The translations under genes were made by a program, and so were the position numbers. The notes under the pieces were generated by a model, which did not search any database, had not been told where the DNA came from, and worked only from the letters and a program-made list of their open reading frames with translations. Source: Deinococcus betulae (GTDB lineage: Bacteria; Deinococcota; Deinococci; Deinococcales; Deinococcaceae). Taken from it: a stretch of 64,000 bases of DNA. The DNA lies in contig NZ_JAIQXU010000021.1 in the NCBI RefSeq assembly GCF_020166395.1, positions 1-64,000 of the forward strand, given 5' to 3'. Shown here piece after piece: positions 20,229 through 29,713 of the stretch (position 1 is its first letter; every line of letters begins with the position of its first letter).

Positions 20229-20867
20229 TCAGTCATTGGCACGCTCAAGGTGACCCTGACGAGAGACGTCCCAGACACTGAGGACATTTCCAGAACCCGC
20301 CCAAGTTTCTGTTCGCAGCAGCTTGAACTGCACCGCAGGACGACCCGTAAAGAGTGAGCGTCCCGCACCCGCCAGAAGCGGGAAGGTCGTGAGATGCAGC
20401 TCGTCCACCAGCCCATGCACCAGCAGGTGATTCCACAACGCCCGGCTCTGATAGATGAGCAGGCTGCCCTGGCCTTGCGCTTTGAGAGCGGCAATTTCAG
20501 CCTGAGCGTCCACCAAGCGGAGAATGCGCGTACTGGTCGTCCAACGGGTGAGCTCAGCAGCCGTCAAACGATCAGAAACGATGATCTTCGGAATCACTGC
20601 CAGGCGTTCGGCAAATTCACGGCGGACGGGGGTCGCTGATGGGTCCCCAAGGACGCCTGACCAATACGTCTCATTGCCGAGAGCAGCCGCTCGCCCCCCA
20701 AGCAGCAGCGTGCTGGCCTCCTTCAGGAGCGCGGTGTTGTAGTCATCGAATTGATCATCATCCCGGTAATCAGGATGGCGATATCGGAAGAGGTCAGAGA
20801 AGTCGCCATTGAGAGTGTCGTAGAAGCCATCCAGGGTGACGAAATTGCTGACGATCAGTTTCTGCAT
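20229..20867 (-). CDS. RibD C-terminal / dihydrofolate-reductase-like protein
   Basis: 212 aa from ATG at 20867 ([15 protein letters not shown]), the usual beginning of this family. Landmarks: LLLGGRAA, a KIIVSDRLT strand, [20 protein letters not shown], and [12 protein letters not shown] near the end. Members are NADPH-dependent reductases of unknown substrate related to the reductase half of RibD, usually cytosolic. [10 protein letters not shown] stands where GDGxLxxxGS is typical; the second glycine is kept but the loop has an unusual tyrosine. A stand-alone gene. Confidence 0.8.
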   Translation of the reverse strand: MQKLIVSNFVTLDGFYDTLNGDFSDLFRYRHPDYRDDDQFDDYNTALLKEASTLLLGGRAAALGNETYWSGVLGDPSATPVRREFAERLAVIPKIIVSDRLTAAELTRWTTSTRILRLVDAQAEIAALKAQGQGSLLIYQSRALWNHLLVHGLVDELHLTTFPLLAGAGRSLFTGRPAVQFKLLRTETWAGSGNVLSVWDVSRQGHLERAND

Positions 20868-21058
20868 AGGGACTCCAGAGTGAGCGGGCACAGTGTGATT
20901 GACGGGACCGGCTGTCAGTCAAAAAGGGCGCGGTTGATGACTGCGGACCCCCTGGTGACGCTCTCCCGCCGGCGACCTCATGAATATGGATTTTCAAATG
21001 CGCAGCCCCAAAAGCGTTCTGAACTGTTCCACAGCATCTGAATCTCAGTGAAGGCCAC

Positions 21059-22192
21059 TCATGGTGCCTGGCGTGCCACATCCGGCTGGAAGCGCCAGAG
21101 CGCTGCTGTCGGCTGAATGCCCGCGTCATACCCACCGGCAATCAGCGCGCCCCCATCCGGCAAGCGGCTCACCGTGACAAATTGGTCGTTGCCTGGCATG
21201 GTCCCCATGACCGCGTCAAACCGGCCCAGTCCCACTCCCTGCCGCTGTTCGGTGTACACGTCTGCGCCACCCGCACCCGCCACCAGGATGCGCCCGTCAG
21301 CCAGCCGGACGACCGCGTCCGTAAACTTGTAACGGGGCCGCGTCATGCTGGCGGTCACCCGCGTGGCCTTTCTGGCAGGATCAAAGACTTCTGCACTTGT
21401 GAGGACCTTGTCCCGGTCGTACCCCCGCGTGCCCCCCAGCAGCAGCACTTGACCTGAAGGCAGTAAAGTGCCGGCCAGCTTGTTGCGCGGCGTTATCATG
21501 CGGCCTGCGGCATGAAAGGTATTGGTCTTTGGGTCGAAGAGCTCCAAGGTGTCCAGGGCGCCGCTGCGGTCGGCGTGGCCGCCTGCGATCAGGACGCGCC
21601 CGTCCATCAGCCGCACCGCCACGTGTGCGGCGCGTGCCTGAGTGAGTGAACCAACAGGGACAAACTGACCAGTCTGCGGGGTATAGACCTCCGCAGAGTA
21701 GAGTGCACGGCCCTCACGCACAGTGCCGCCAGTGATCAGGACTCGGCCGTCGGCCAGCAAGGTGGCCGTGTGCGCACTGCGCCGCTCGCGCATGGGGGTG
21801 TTCAGCGTGAAGCGGCCGGTCTGCGGGTCATACCGCTCGGCTGTGTCGACGACTCGCCCGACCGTCCAGCCGCCTGCGATGAGGACCTGGCCGTCTGCGA
21901 GTCGCGTGGCAGTCTGACTGACACGGGGGCTGGCGAGTGACCCGGTCGGGCGGAGTTGACCGGTACGGGGGTCAAACAACTCTGCGGTGGCACTCTGGGC
22001 GTCAAGCTCGCAACTGGGCCGGGTGCAGCCGCCCACGATCAGGACTTGCCCGTCCAGTAGGGTGGTGGCGGTTTGGGCCGCGCGGGGAACGGAGAGGCTG
22101 CCGGCGCGGTGCAGGCGGCCTGGAGTGGTCAAGGCCAGGGCCCCGGTGCTGAGGAGCAGGGCCGCGAGCGCCACCCGGGCGGTGTTGGTCAT
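21059..22192 (-). CDS. Secreted kelch-repeat protein
   Basis: 377 aa. The start at 22192 is chosen because the -10 box TACGAT (22200-22205 on this strand) lies 7 bases upstream, giving a leaderless mRNA, and it begins a signal peptide (VALAALLLSTGALALT). At least six kelch repeats follow, each with the pattern LADGQVLIAGG, then a Tyr/Phe-DP-x-TG-x-F turn, predicting a beta-propeller. Exported by Sec. Resembles kelch proteins of unknown ligand that are common in soil bacteria. Confidence 0.85.
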   Translation of the reverse strand: MTNTARVALAALLLSTGALALTTPGRLHRAGSLSVPRAAQTATTLLDGQVLIVGGCTRPSCELDAQSATAELFDPRTGQLRPTGSLASPRVSQTATRLADGQVLIAGGWTVGRVVDTAERYDPQTGRFTLNTPMRERRSAHTATLLADGRVLITGGTVREGRALYSAEVYTPQTGQFVPVGSLTQARAAHVAVRLMDGRVLIAGGHADRSGALDTLELFDPKTNTFHAAGRMITPRNKLAGTLLPSGQVLLLGGTRGYDRDKVLTSAEVFDPARKATRVTASMTRPRYKFTDAVVRLADGRILVAGAGGADVYTEQRQGVGLGRFDAVMGTMPGNDQFVTVSRLPDGGALIAGGYDAGIQPTAALWRFQPDVARQAP

Positions 22193-22474
22193 TGGCTCCA
22201 TCGTAGCCGGTTGGGTGAGAGGTGACGGTTGCGACTCGTGCTGGGGCTGTTCAGCCACCAAAGGGTAAAGCACGGAGCCCGAAGGAGTTGAGCGGCGTAC
22301 GGCTACGTCCACCAGAGAGGGCGTCACCCCTCATCTTGACCGCGTCGTTAAGGCTTCATTTGACTTTCTCGACGGATCTACTTCTTGCGTCACGTCCAGA
22401 ACAACGGAGCTCACTGGCCTGACTACCGATGATTCGGACAGTTTGAGGCCGCTTTGAGACCGAAGTCCAGTGGC

Positions 22475-22630
22475 CTAGACGGCATGGTTGTGAATTCGTC
22501 GAAGTAGGGCATCCAGGCCGAACTGCGAGAACATCACTTCGGTGAAGAGGGCGTTATAGGCCCAGCATTTCATGTCCTTCAGGTAAGACACCAGCCTCTG
22601 GCCCCTGCCCGATTGCCACACTGCTTCCAA
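22475..22630 (-). pseudogene. Possible 3' end of a lost gene
   Basis: A minus-strand frame reading RLVSYLKDMKCW, AYNALFTEVMFSQFGLDALL and ending in HNHAV with a stop at 22475-22477. No start, no recognisable family. The region from 22193 to 22900 holds nothing else I can support. Confidence 0.25.
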
Positions 22631-22910
22631 GCAATCAACCATACTCCAGGCGCACGGTGGCGATGTCCAGCGTCAGCGACCCCGTACCACAGGCCCTCTC
22701 AAATGAGCCGGCCATCTCCAGAAGTCTGGTGGAGAAGGGTATGCCGAATCCTCCTTAGTCCTCTTCAGTGGAATGGAGTTCGTTCAGCAGAGTTCCTGCC
22801 CGCGCCCAGCGCACCACTTTCTGACGCGAAGTTCGCTAGAATAAGGGGGTCCCAGCAATGGGACGGGGTGCATGACAACCGGGAGGGAGGCGCAGCACGG
22901 GACATGCGAA

Positions 22911-22950
22911 CACGCACCCGATTGCGACTCGGGTGCGTGAAAAGGAGGTG
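22911..22950 (+). promoter_or_regulatory. Strong hairpin directly before a perfect Shine-Dalgarno
   Basis: CACGCACCCGA (22911-22921), loop TTGCGAC, TCGGGTGCGTG (22929-22939): an 11-bp perfect stem with one base between it and AAAAGGAGGTG. A candidate -10 (TAGAAT, 22837-22842) would give a leader of about 110 bases. There is no T tract, so this is a structured leader and not a terminator. Confidence 0.65.
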
Positions 22951-22957
22951 ATTCCTT

Positions 22958-23089
22958 ATGGCTAGACACCGTAAGGATACACCGAAGCGCCCGCAAACGC
23001 CAGGGAAGTGGGGTGAAGTGGCCGTCCTCGTGACGGCCCTCGGCACCCTCCTCACTGGCCTTGCGGCTCTTCTCAACGCCCTGAAATAA
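22958..23089 (+). CDS. 43-aa membrane peptide with strong RBS
   Basis: A basic N-terminus (MARHRKDTPKRP) is followed by one transmembrane segment (VAVLVTALGTLLTGLAALLN) and the end ALK. AAAGGAGGTG, an unusually complete match to the anti-Shine-Dalgarno, lies seven bases before the ATG. Size, topology, strong RBS and structured leader resemble type I toxin or holin-like peptides, but no antisense RNA gene can be shown from the sequence. A benign small membrane protein is the alternative. Confidence 0.6.
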   Translation: MARHRKDTPKRPQTPGKWGEVAVLVTALGTLLTGLAALLNALK

Positions 23090-23190
23090 ACCTCTCGCTC
23101 CCGGTTCGCACTTCTGCTCTGCCCTCAGCTCACCGCTGGGGGCAGGTCTGTGCCATGGCAGGCCACCGACTCAAGTCCCTGTCCGAACAC

Positions 23191-24336
23191 TTAACTCAGT
23201 GTGATGTCCTGCACCTCCGACAAGTGAGGCTGACGGAGTTCCGCTCGGTCCCGTCCACCTGTCTTTGCCTCATAGAGGCGCGCATCCGCCAGGCGTAGCC
23301 ACTCCTCCACTGTCTCGACCTCGGCCCCCGCCGCGCCCCCCAGACTCACCGTCACCCTGACACCTTTACAGCTTCCCTGTTGCCTTACGCGCGCCAGCAG
23401 GGCTTCTGCGACCGTTTCCACCTCTCCACCACCTGGTAGAAGGACCAAAAACTCTTCCCCGCCCCACCGCGCCACATAACCGTGCGCGCCGACTCCCTGC
23501 TTCAGGCAGCCGGCCACGCTCTGCAGCACTTGATCTCCAACGTCATGCCCAAACCGGTCATTAATCCGTTTGAAGCGGTCCACATCAACCAGAAAGACCG
23601 CTGCCCGCGGGGAGAGAGAGAACGTGGCCTGTACGCGGGTCAGCATGGCTCGCCGGTTCGCCAGGCCCGTCAGGAGGTCTGTGTTCGCCAGCGCCTCAAA
23701 CGCCGCCGTTTCTGCCCGCTCAATCGTGATGTTGCGCCCGAAGGTCGACAGGTGCGCCGCCAACACCCCGGCCAGGCCCACATTCCAAAGCAGCGAGTAC
23801 GGGCCACCGTGGACCAACAACGCCACGCCCACAGCCAAGAGAAGGGCACCTGCATACAACACGGCCTGTGCCAAGGGAAGCACGCTGAACCCAGCCAGAA
23901 GGAGGAACACGCACCCAAACAGGATGTCCGCCGTTAACGGTGCGGTATGCAGCGCCAACTGCGCAGTCACTAAGCCGCTCGCCGCCGCGAGAATGCCGTA
24001 GTCTACCCACTGCCACGGGATCCGCTGTGACCAGAGTAGACCCCACGCCAGGAGGCAGATCACGCTGCCAGTGAGCGGCCACCAACTGGGTGGTCCCGTC
24101 CCAATCACCATCAACATCAGGGCCGTCAAGAGCTGTAAGCCCGCACCCAGCCCAGACACCCAGAGGTAAGCGGTGCGGCGCTGCTCTTCCGTGAGTCGCC
24201 AGCGGTAGGGTACGGGCTCGCCTGAGCGCGCGCGTTGTTCAGCTGTAAGAAGGGTCCGCGTTTTCAAGCGTGTTGATCTCCCAATGATCCCGCTGGTCAC
24301 TGTCACCAGTGTCGTCCCGTCACGCTCACAAAACAC
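23191..24336 (-). CDS. Membrane diguanylate cyclase (GGDEF)
   Basis: 381 aa from a GTG; the exact start is uncertain. A basic N-terminal tail of about 55 residues leads into about six transmembrane helices (residues 57-205), then a GGDEF domain: DLLTGLANRRAML, FLVDVDRFKRINDRFGHDVGD, and the catalytic loop RWGGEEF. All residues needed to make cyclic di-GMP from two GTP are present. No RxxD inhibitory site is evident before GGEEF. Likely a membrane-located signal input of unknown ligand. Transcribed alone. Confidence 0.9.
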   Translation of the reverse strand: MFCERDGTTLVTVTSGIIGRSTRLKTRTLLTAEQRARSGEPVPYRWRLTEEQRRTAYLWVSGLGAGLQLLTALMLMVIGTGPPSWWPLTGSVICLLAWGLLWSQRIPWQWVDYGILAAASGLVTAQLALHTAPLTADILFGCVFLLLAGFSVLPLAQAVLYAGALLLAVGVALLVHGGPYSLLWNVGLAGVLAAHLSTFGRNITIERAETAAFEALANTDLLTGLANRRAMLTRVQATFSLSPRAAVFLVDVDRFKRINDRFGHDVGDQVLQSVAGCLKQGVGAHGYVARWGGEEFLVLLPGGGEVETVAEALLARVRQQGSCKGVRVTVSLGGAAGAEVETVEEWLRLADARLYEAKTGGRDRAELRQPHLSEVQDITLS

Positions 24337-24788
24337 GCACTTTCAACTTCAGCGCTATTAAGGCGATTGAACAGACCGTCACGTTGATCGCTGCGCCGCT
24401 TAGCAACAGCCGCAATACGAGTGGTCAGAGCAGGCCCGCACCATGCGAAAAACTCCAGACGACGCCTTGCCTGTGGAGCGGGCGGCCCTGCCCCTCAGGT
24501 CAGTTCAAATCAAGGCTGTGTATTCAGCACAGCAGCCCATTCGTGGATCACACGGTTCGGCTCTGAAGCCCTGATAGGTCCCTGGCCGCGCCGAGACAAG
24601 CTCTACGTGAGGGACCTCCAGTAGAAGAGTTCACTCGGTGCGATGACTTACCCTGCCAGACGCACCTTCCTCCGGCGGTTGATGCCCTTTCTCCTTGGCG
24701 TTCCGGACCAGCCAGACGCACGTACAGAACACCCGAACTGTGCTGACAACGTCTTTCCTGGGCTTTTAGTGTGCAGCAAACTCTACTC

Positions 24789-25334
24789 ATGTCCATCCAG
24801 CCACCCTTCACTTCACTCACCTTCAAAGATGAGAACTGGTGGAGCACGGTGCCTTTACCTGTCCCGTTTTTCGATGGACTGGCATTTCCTTTCAACTTTA
24901 ATGTCGATCCTGACAGGGACCAGTGGGAAACTGCGCAAGCAGCGGCCCTCGTCTTCCTCAACCTGACCGCGAAGGCCCGCGAACAAGCGACCCCACCTGT
25001 CCTGGCCGACCTCCACTTCAGTCTCGAAGTCACGTCGTACGGCGACGAGGACTACGAAGCAGAGATGGCGGCCATCAGGACTTCAGACGCCCTCTGGACG
25101 CAGGTCACGCCGAAAGCGGTCTGGGTCGTCTGTCCATCAGAGGCACCAGGGACACCGTATGTACTTGTCTTCACCGAGCCCAGCTGGGAACAGGAGCATG
25201 GCCTCCGACTGGTCCTTCGCTGGGGAAATCAATTGGTCTGCCTCAGGCCGAACGAGTTGGACCTTCCAGATTTGACCAATCCTCAGCGCCAGGGTGTCGT
25301 AAACCCGCCACTGGACCTCAACGACGCGGGATGA
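24789..25334 (+). CDS. Hypothetical cytosolic protein, possibly DUF6985-like
   Basis: 181 aa from ATG at 24789 (a GTG at 24771 is possible). The N-terminal pattern FKDENWWSTVPLPVPFFDGL followed by an acidic stretch and AALVFLNLTAKAR resembles small DUF6985-type proteins often found near toxin or immunity genes; the resemblance is weak. The C-terminal half has a VVCPSEAPGTPYVLVFTEP strand and a LRLVLRWGNQLVCLR strand. No signal peptide or membrane segment. Neighbours give no clue. Confidence 0.5.
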   Translation: MSIQPPFTSLTFKDENWWSTVPLPVPFFDGLAFPFNFNVDPDRDQWETAQAAALVFLNLTAKAREQATPPVLADLHFSLEVTSYGDEDYEAEMAAIRTSDALWTQVTPKAVWVVCPSEAPGTPYVLVFTEPSWEQEHGLRLVLRWGNQLVCLRPNELDLPDLTNPQRQGVVNPPLDLNDAG

Positions 25335-25531
25335 CTCATGCAGTCTGTCCAGCAGTTCGGAAGATCACCGCAAACTGTAAGAGAGTGATGTCGTGACCCT
25401 CGGTCTTCCGTCTACTCGCAAGCTGCATCAGGTGGCCCGCTGCATGTCCCTACACCCCCCCATCATGACCTTACCCGGCGGGTGGTAAGGAACAATGCAG
25501 AACCATAGGGCGCGCTGTACTGAACTGCAGC

Positions 25532-27475
25532 ATGCCTGACTGGTCGTACCGTCCTCTCCTGCGGCCGCTCCTCTTCTGGCTGCCCCCTGACCACGCCCAG
25601 CGCCTCACCCTCACGGTACTCAGCCGAGTCGGCACCCATCCCAGAGGCCGGCAACTGCTGGACCTCGTGGGTCGTCTCCGACCTCACCCGTCTCTCCAGC
25701 GTGTCCTTCTCGGCCTCACCTTCCGGGCGCCCGTCGGGCTGGGCGCCGGCGTAGATGTCGGTGGCCAGGCCGCCGCAGGGCTCCGCACTTTCGGCCTGGG
25801 CTTTCTTGAAGTCGGCCCACTCACGTTGGACCCAGTTCCGTCTTCTCCACAGGACCCCCTGGCAGTTCGCAATCCTAGGACAGAGACTTTGCAGAGCGGT
25901 CACCGCCTCATCAACCAGGGCGTCCACGCGGCACGCGTGGCACTGGCGGGACAGCACCAGCCAGGCGTTCCCCTCCTGGGCCGTCTGGCACACGCACCGG
26001 ACGCGACTGGACCTCAAGTGATCGCCGAATGGCATGAGCAGATTCAAGTCCTTCAACCGGTGGTCGACCTGTTCACCTTGGACATCACGGCAGCTGTGGT
26101 GCCCCAGTTGCACGCTGAAACACTCCGCAGACTGGCTGCCGCGTCCGCCCGGCCTGTACTGCTGGCTGTGCCTCCTGATTTATCAGCAGAGCACCTGGCC
26201 AGCGTCTGCGCCATCATCCGTGCCGCTGCGCTGCCTGGCGTCCTGATCAAAGACACGCAGGCGTCCTCTCAAGGGCAGACAACTGGACCAGCCAGCTTCG
26301 CGCCGACCCTCCAGACCCTGGGCCACGTGCGTCAACAGCTGGGGCCTGAGGCCCTCATCGTGGCGGGCAGCGCCCACACTCCAGAAGAGATCCACAGCCT
26401 CCTGGCGTCGGGGGCCAACTTGGTGCATCTGCGGGCCGGCCTGATCTATCACGGCCCTGGTCTCGCGCACCGCGTGCACGAAACACTGGCCCTGAGCGCA
26501 CCGCCGCCGCCCAGCTGGCTCTGGATGCTCCTGCTTGGTCTTGGGCTCACTCTGGGGGGAGTGCTGGCAAGTTGGATCGGGCTCCAGTGGGTCGTCTTAC
26601 CTTACGACGAAGCCTTTCTCCGTCAGGGGGGCCCTGGACTGGAGGACTTGAACCCTCACCTGCGCGCGTTCCTGACGCATGACCGGCTGACCCTGGCGGG
26701 CACCATGGTGTCGCTGGGCGTGCTGTATGCCGGGCTGGCCTGTAGCCCCTTGCGGCGCGGGCGGGCCTGGGCCTGGGACGCGCTGCGGTGGTCTGGCGGC
26801 GTGGGCTTTCTGAGCTTCGGGTTGTTCCTGGGCTACGGTTATTTTGATCCGCTGCACGCTACGGTTTCGCTGCTGCTTTTGCCTCTCTTTCTGCTGGGTC
26901 TCCGGGACCGACCCCAAACAGAAGGACTGGCTGACGGGCCTGACCTGCGCAATGACCGCCGCTGGCAGCTGGGCATGGCAGGTCAACTGCTGTGGGTCGC
27001 CACAGGAACAGGGTTAATACTGGCCGGCTTGACCATCTGCTTTGTTGGGGTGACCCAGGTCTTTGTGCCGCAGGACCTGATGTTTCTGCACACGACGCCC
27101 GAGGCGCTGCGGACCGTTAACACCAATCTGGTGACGCTGATCGCGCATGACCGGGCCGGATTCGGTGGGGCCCTGGTTTCGAGTGGCATCGGGGTACTGC
27201 TCAGCGTGCTGTGGGGCTACCGGCGTGGCGCCCGGTGGTTATGGTGGACCCTCCTGGCGTCGGGGGTACCCGGGTTTACAGCGGCGCTGTGGGTCCATCA
27301 CCATGTGGGCTACTTGGCGTTCTGGCATCTGGCGCCGGCGTGGCTGGGGTTGGCGCTGTTTGTGGGTGCCCTGGGGCTCTCTGCGGGCTTCTTGCATGAC
27401 CAGGCGCAGCGAGCAGTGGACAACCTGTTGAAGCCAGATAAAAGTCGCGGCGAGCCCAACTCTGTGTTGAAATGA
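25532..27475 (+). CDS. DHODH-like domain fused to duplicated membrane module
   Basis: 647 aa. Residues 1-325 follow class 2 dihydroorotate dehydrogenase (PyrD): N-terminal helices (PLLFWLPPDHAQRLTL), APVGLGAGVD, LEVGPLTLDP, and the C-terminal phosphate-binding part (AHTPEEIHSLLASGANLVHL then IYHGPGL). The catalytic N-x-SSPNTPG loop is replaced by LDITAAVVPQ and the GNPxPR region is not recognisable, so pyrimidine synthesis activity is unlikely. Residues 335-640 contain two copies of a four-helix membrane module, each preceded by N-x2-L-x2-(F/L)-(L/I)-x-HDR and (A/G)G-x-(M/L)VS-x-G. No electron-carrier motif is seen. Overlap with the next gene is close (3-9 bases), suggesting an operon with the hydrolase. 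Function unknown; a membrane flavoprotein or ligand sensor is conceivable. Confidence 0.7.
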   Translation: MPDWSYRPLLRPLLFWLPPDHAQRLTLTVLSRVGTHPRGRQLLDLVGRLRPHPSLQRVLLGLTFRAPVGLGAGVDVGGQAAAGLRTFGLGFLEVGPLTLDPVPSSPQDPLAVRNPRTETLQSGHRLINQGVHAARVALAGQHQPGVPLLGRLAHAPDATGPQVIAEWHEQIQVLQPVVDLFTLDITAAVVPQLHAETLRRLAAASARPVLLAVPPDLSAEHLASVCAIIRAAALPGVLIKDTQASSQGQTTGPASFAPTLQTLGHVRQQLGPEALIVAGSAHTPEEIHSLLASGANLVHLRAGLIYHGPGLAHRVHETLALSAPPPPSWLWMLLLGLGLTLGGVLASWIGLQWVVLPYDEAFLRQGGPGLEDLNPHLRAFLTHDRLTLAGTMVSLGVLYAGLACSPLRRGRAWAWDALRWSGGVGFLSFGLFLGYGYFDPLHATVSLLLLPLFLLGLRDRPQTEGLADGPDLRNDRRWQLGMAGQLLWVATGTGLILAGLTICFVGVTQVFVPQDLMFLHTTPEALRTVNTNLVTLIAHDRAGFGGALVSSGIGVLLSVLWGYRRGARWLWWTLLASGVPGFTAALWVHHHVGYLAFWHLAPAWLGLALFVGALGLSAGFLHDQAQRAVDNLLKPDKSRGEPNSVLK

Positions 27476-27484
27476 GCGGTGACG

Positions 27485-28327
27485 ATGGACACCCTGGTCA
27501 TCACGATGCCGAATGGTCAGCCGCTTCAGGTCTACCGGGTGGATCCACCCGAACCAGTCGCCCTGACGGTGTTCTGGCACCACGGCACCCCGAATGTTGG
27601 CTGGCCGCCCGCCCCCCTCTTCACCGCGTCCGCTGCTCTGGGTGTGCGCTGGCTTGGTCATGACCGCCCAGGCTACGGCGACCGCCCACGCCACCCCGGC
27701 CGCACGGTCGCCGACGCGGCGCACGACGTTGCGGTCATCGCCCGTGCACTGGGCATCGGGCGCTACGCGGTCATGGGGCACTCGGGCGGCGGCCCACATG
27801 CCCTGGCCTGCGCCGCCCTCTGCCCCGAGCAGGTGGTGGCCGCCGTCAGCCTCGCTGGCCTGGCGCCCTACGGTGAGCCGGCCCTGGACTATTTTGAAGG
27901 CATGTATCCCGGCGGGCGCGCGGAACTGCAGGCGGCCCTGAAGGGCGAACCCGCGCTGGCCAGCGTCCTGAAGGCCAGTGTGTTCGACCCGGAGATGTTC
28001 ACTCCACACGACCACGCAGCCCTGGCAGGTGACTGGTCCTGGCTCAACACGGTGGTCCGCCCCGCGCTCGCCCAGGGGCCAGGCGGCATGATTGACGACG
28101 ATCTGGCGTACGTCCGGCCCTGGGGAGTGGAGCTGAGTCAGGTGCAGGTGCCGGTCGCGCTGTATCACGGGGGCGAGGACCGGATCGTGCCGGTGGCGCA
28201 TGCAGCGTGGCTGGCGGCCCACTTGCCCCGGGCGACCCTGACCCGGTCAGCGGGGGACGGGCACCTGTCGGTGCTGAACGCTGGACCGCAGGCCCTCCAC
28301 TGGCTGCTCCAGCAGGCCGCCGGCTGA
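27485..28327 (+). CDS. Alpha/beta hydrolase
   Basis: 280 aa from ATG at 27485; a GTG two codons earlier is equally possible. Catalytic triad visible: nucleophile Ser in GHSGGG, Asp in GGEDRIV, His in GDGHLSV; the oxyanion loop is HHGTP. Cytosolic, no signal peptide. The cap region (GEPALDYFEGMYPGG) resembles proline-iminopeptidase or lipolytic-type hydrolases annotated only by fold. Located 9 bases after the membrane-fused DHODH-like gene. Confidence 0.85.
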   Translation: MDTLVITMPNGQPLQVYRVDPPEPVALTVFWHHGTPNVGWPPAPLFTASAALGVRWLGHDRPGYGDRPRHPGRTVADAAHDVAVIARALGIGRYAVMGHSGGGPHALACAALCPEQVVAAVSLAGLAPYGEPALDYFEGMYPGGRAELQAALKGEPALASVLKASVFDPEMFTPHDHAALAGDWSWLNTVVRPALAQGPGGMIDDDLAYVRPWGVELSQVQVPVALYHGGEDRIVPVAHAAWLAAHLPRATLTRSAGDGHLSVLNAGPQALHWLLQQAAG

Positions 28328-28446
28328 ACGGGGCAGCCGCTGGTTCGTCTTGCGTTGCCACGTGAATTGATGCGGGCCTGTCCCTCGCCCTGCCAAGCCT
28401 CGCGGCTCAAGCGGCTAACCCGTGCATTCGCCTTCAGGAGGCGCAG

Positions 28447-29151
28447 ATGAGTCAGACAGATGTAAAGCGGTTGTTGCTCATGCAGGTGGGATCCATGCCG
28501 GCCTACCAGATCCCGGTTGTGTGTTACCTCGTGCAGACCACAACTGGCCGCAACATCCTCATTGACACTGGTCTTCCAGACCCCATTCCTGAGGCCGCCG
28601 CCGACTTTCAAAACGGGCAGGATGTGCTCCAGCAGTTGGCTCGGATTGGCGTTACCCCTGAAGAGATCGATACCATCATCTCGACGCACTACGACATTGA
28701 TCATGCCGGGCGCCACGCGGCTTTTCCGAACGCACAGTACGTGGTGCAGCGGACTCATCATCTTGATGCGGCGAGCAATCCACGCTTTGCCGCTCTCCGG
28801 GCCCAGTGGGATCAGCCTGTCGACCGCCTGCAACTGATCGACGGCGACACGACCCTGCTGCCGGGTCTGGAACTCATCGAAACGAGTGGGCACGTGCCAG
28901 GTCATCAATCGGTCCTTGTGCGGTTGCCGGAGACAGGGTTAGTGCTGCTGACGGTGGACGCGGTGCCGTTCCGGGTGGGGTTTACCCGTAACCCACAGGC
29001 GGAGGGGAGCGCGCCAGATGGTGAACTGACCAGGGCCAGCACGATCAAGTTGCTCGACCTGGTGGAACGCGAGCAGGTGGAGCTGGTGATTTTCGGACAC
29101 GATCAGGCGCAGTGGGCAGAGCTAAAGCAGCTGCCGGCTTCATACGAGTAA
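28447..29151 (+). CDS. Metallo-beta-lactamase-fold lactonase-like hydrolase
   Basis: 234 aa with AGGAGG seven bases upstream. Family order fits N-acyl homoserine lactonases: ILIDTG, then the metal motif, SGHVPGHQSV, TVDAVP, and a late FGHD. The first metal motif reads HYDIDH (H81, D83, D85, H86) where AiiA-type enzymes have HxHxDH, so one histidine ligand is aspartate. Some MBL subfamilies are known with HxDxDH, so activity on lactones or esters is possible but the substrate is not assignable. Cytosolic. Confidence 0.8.
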   Translation: MSQTDVKRLLLMQVGSMPAYQIPVVCYLVQTTTGRNILIDTGLPDPIPEAAADFQNGQDVLQQLARIGVTPEEIDTIISTHYDIDHAGRHAAFPNAQYVVQRTHHLDAASNPRFAALRAQWDQPVDRLQLIDGDTTLLPGLELIETSGHVPGHQSVLVRLPETGLVLLTVDAVPFRVGFTRNPQAEGSAPDGELTRASTIKLLDLVEREQVELVIFGHDQAQWAELKQLPASYE

Positions 29152-29284
29152 GGGAACGCGCACTCCCAGCCAAACGGTGACGGAAGGGCTTCTGGTCACG
29201 GGCGGTTTCCAACTTTAAGTTGCCAGAACCCACTGGACTAGCTATCCGGAGGCGGGCTGCATATCGAGCAATGGACCGGAGATC

Positions 29285-29713
29285 TCAAGCCCCCCCAGGA
29301 ATCACTAGCTGAAGCGTAGGGTACGCCTGCCGGTAATGCGTGTCGTCCAAGGTGATCAAGTGTGCCCCCACTGCCAGGCTGTGGGCGCCGATCAAGAAGT
29401 CGGCGAGGATGCGGCGGGGTGGTCCACCTCCAGACTTCGCACGCCGCCGGGCATACGCGCTGTACGCCTGCCCGCTCTGCCGCCAGACCGCTTCATCAGT
29501 GGCCCAGTCCACCTGCACCTGACCCCGAGAAAGAAGGGAATCGAGACGGCTGGGCGCCGTGCCTGGGGCGGCCAACAATTCAGCGTACACGCTGCCATGA
29601 ATCATCAGAGGGCCAGCCAGGCGCAGGGTATTGAGGGTGCGGGCGATGCCTGGTGCGTTGACTTCTCCACTGAACAGCGCGCTGAGGACATTGGTATCGA
29701 GACAATGGGTCAT
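29285..29713 (-). CDS. vapC: VapC-type PIN-domain toxin
   Basis: 142 aa PIN domain, a Mg-dependent RNase. The acidic residues of the active site are visible: D6 in CLDTNVL, E in YAELLA, D in LADFLIG, and D in LDDTHY. The start overlaps the antitoxin stop by four bases (ATGA), the normal VapBC arrangement. Confidence 0.9.
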   Translation of the reverse strand: MTHCLDTNVLSALFSGEVNAPGIARTLNTLRLAGPLMIHGSVYAELLAAPGTAPSRLDSLLSRGQVQVDWATDEAVWRQSGQAYSAYARRRAKSGGGPPRRILADFLIGAHSLAVGAHLITLDDTHYRQAYPTLQLVIPGGA

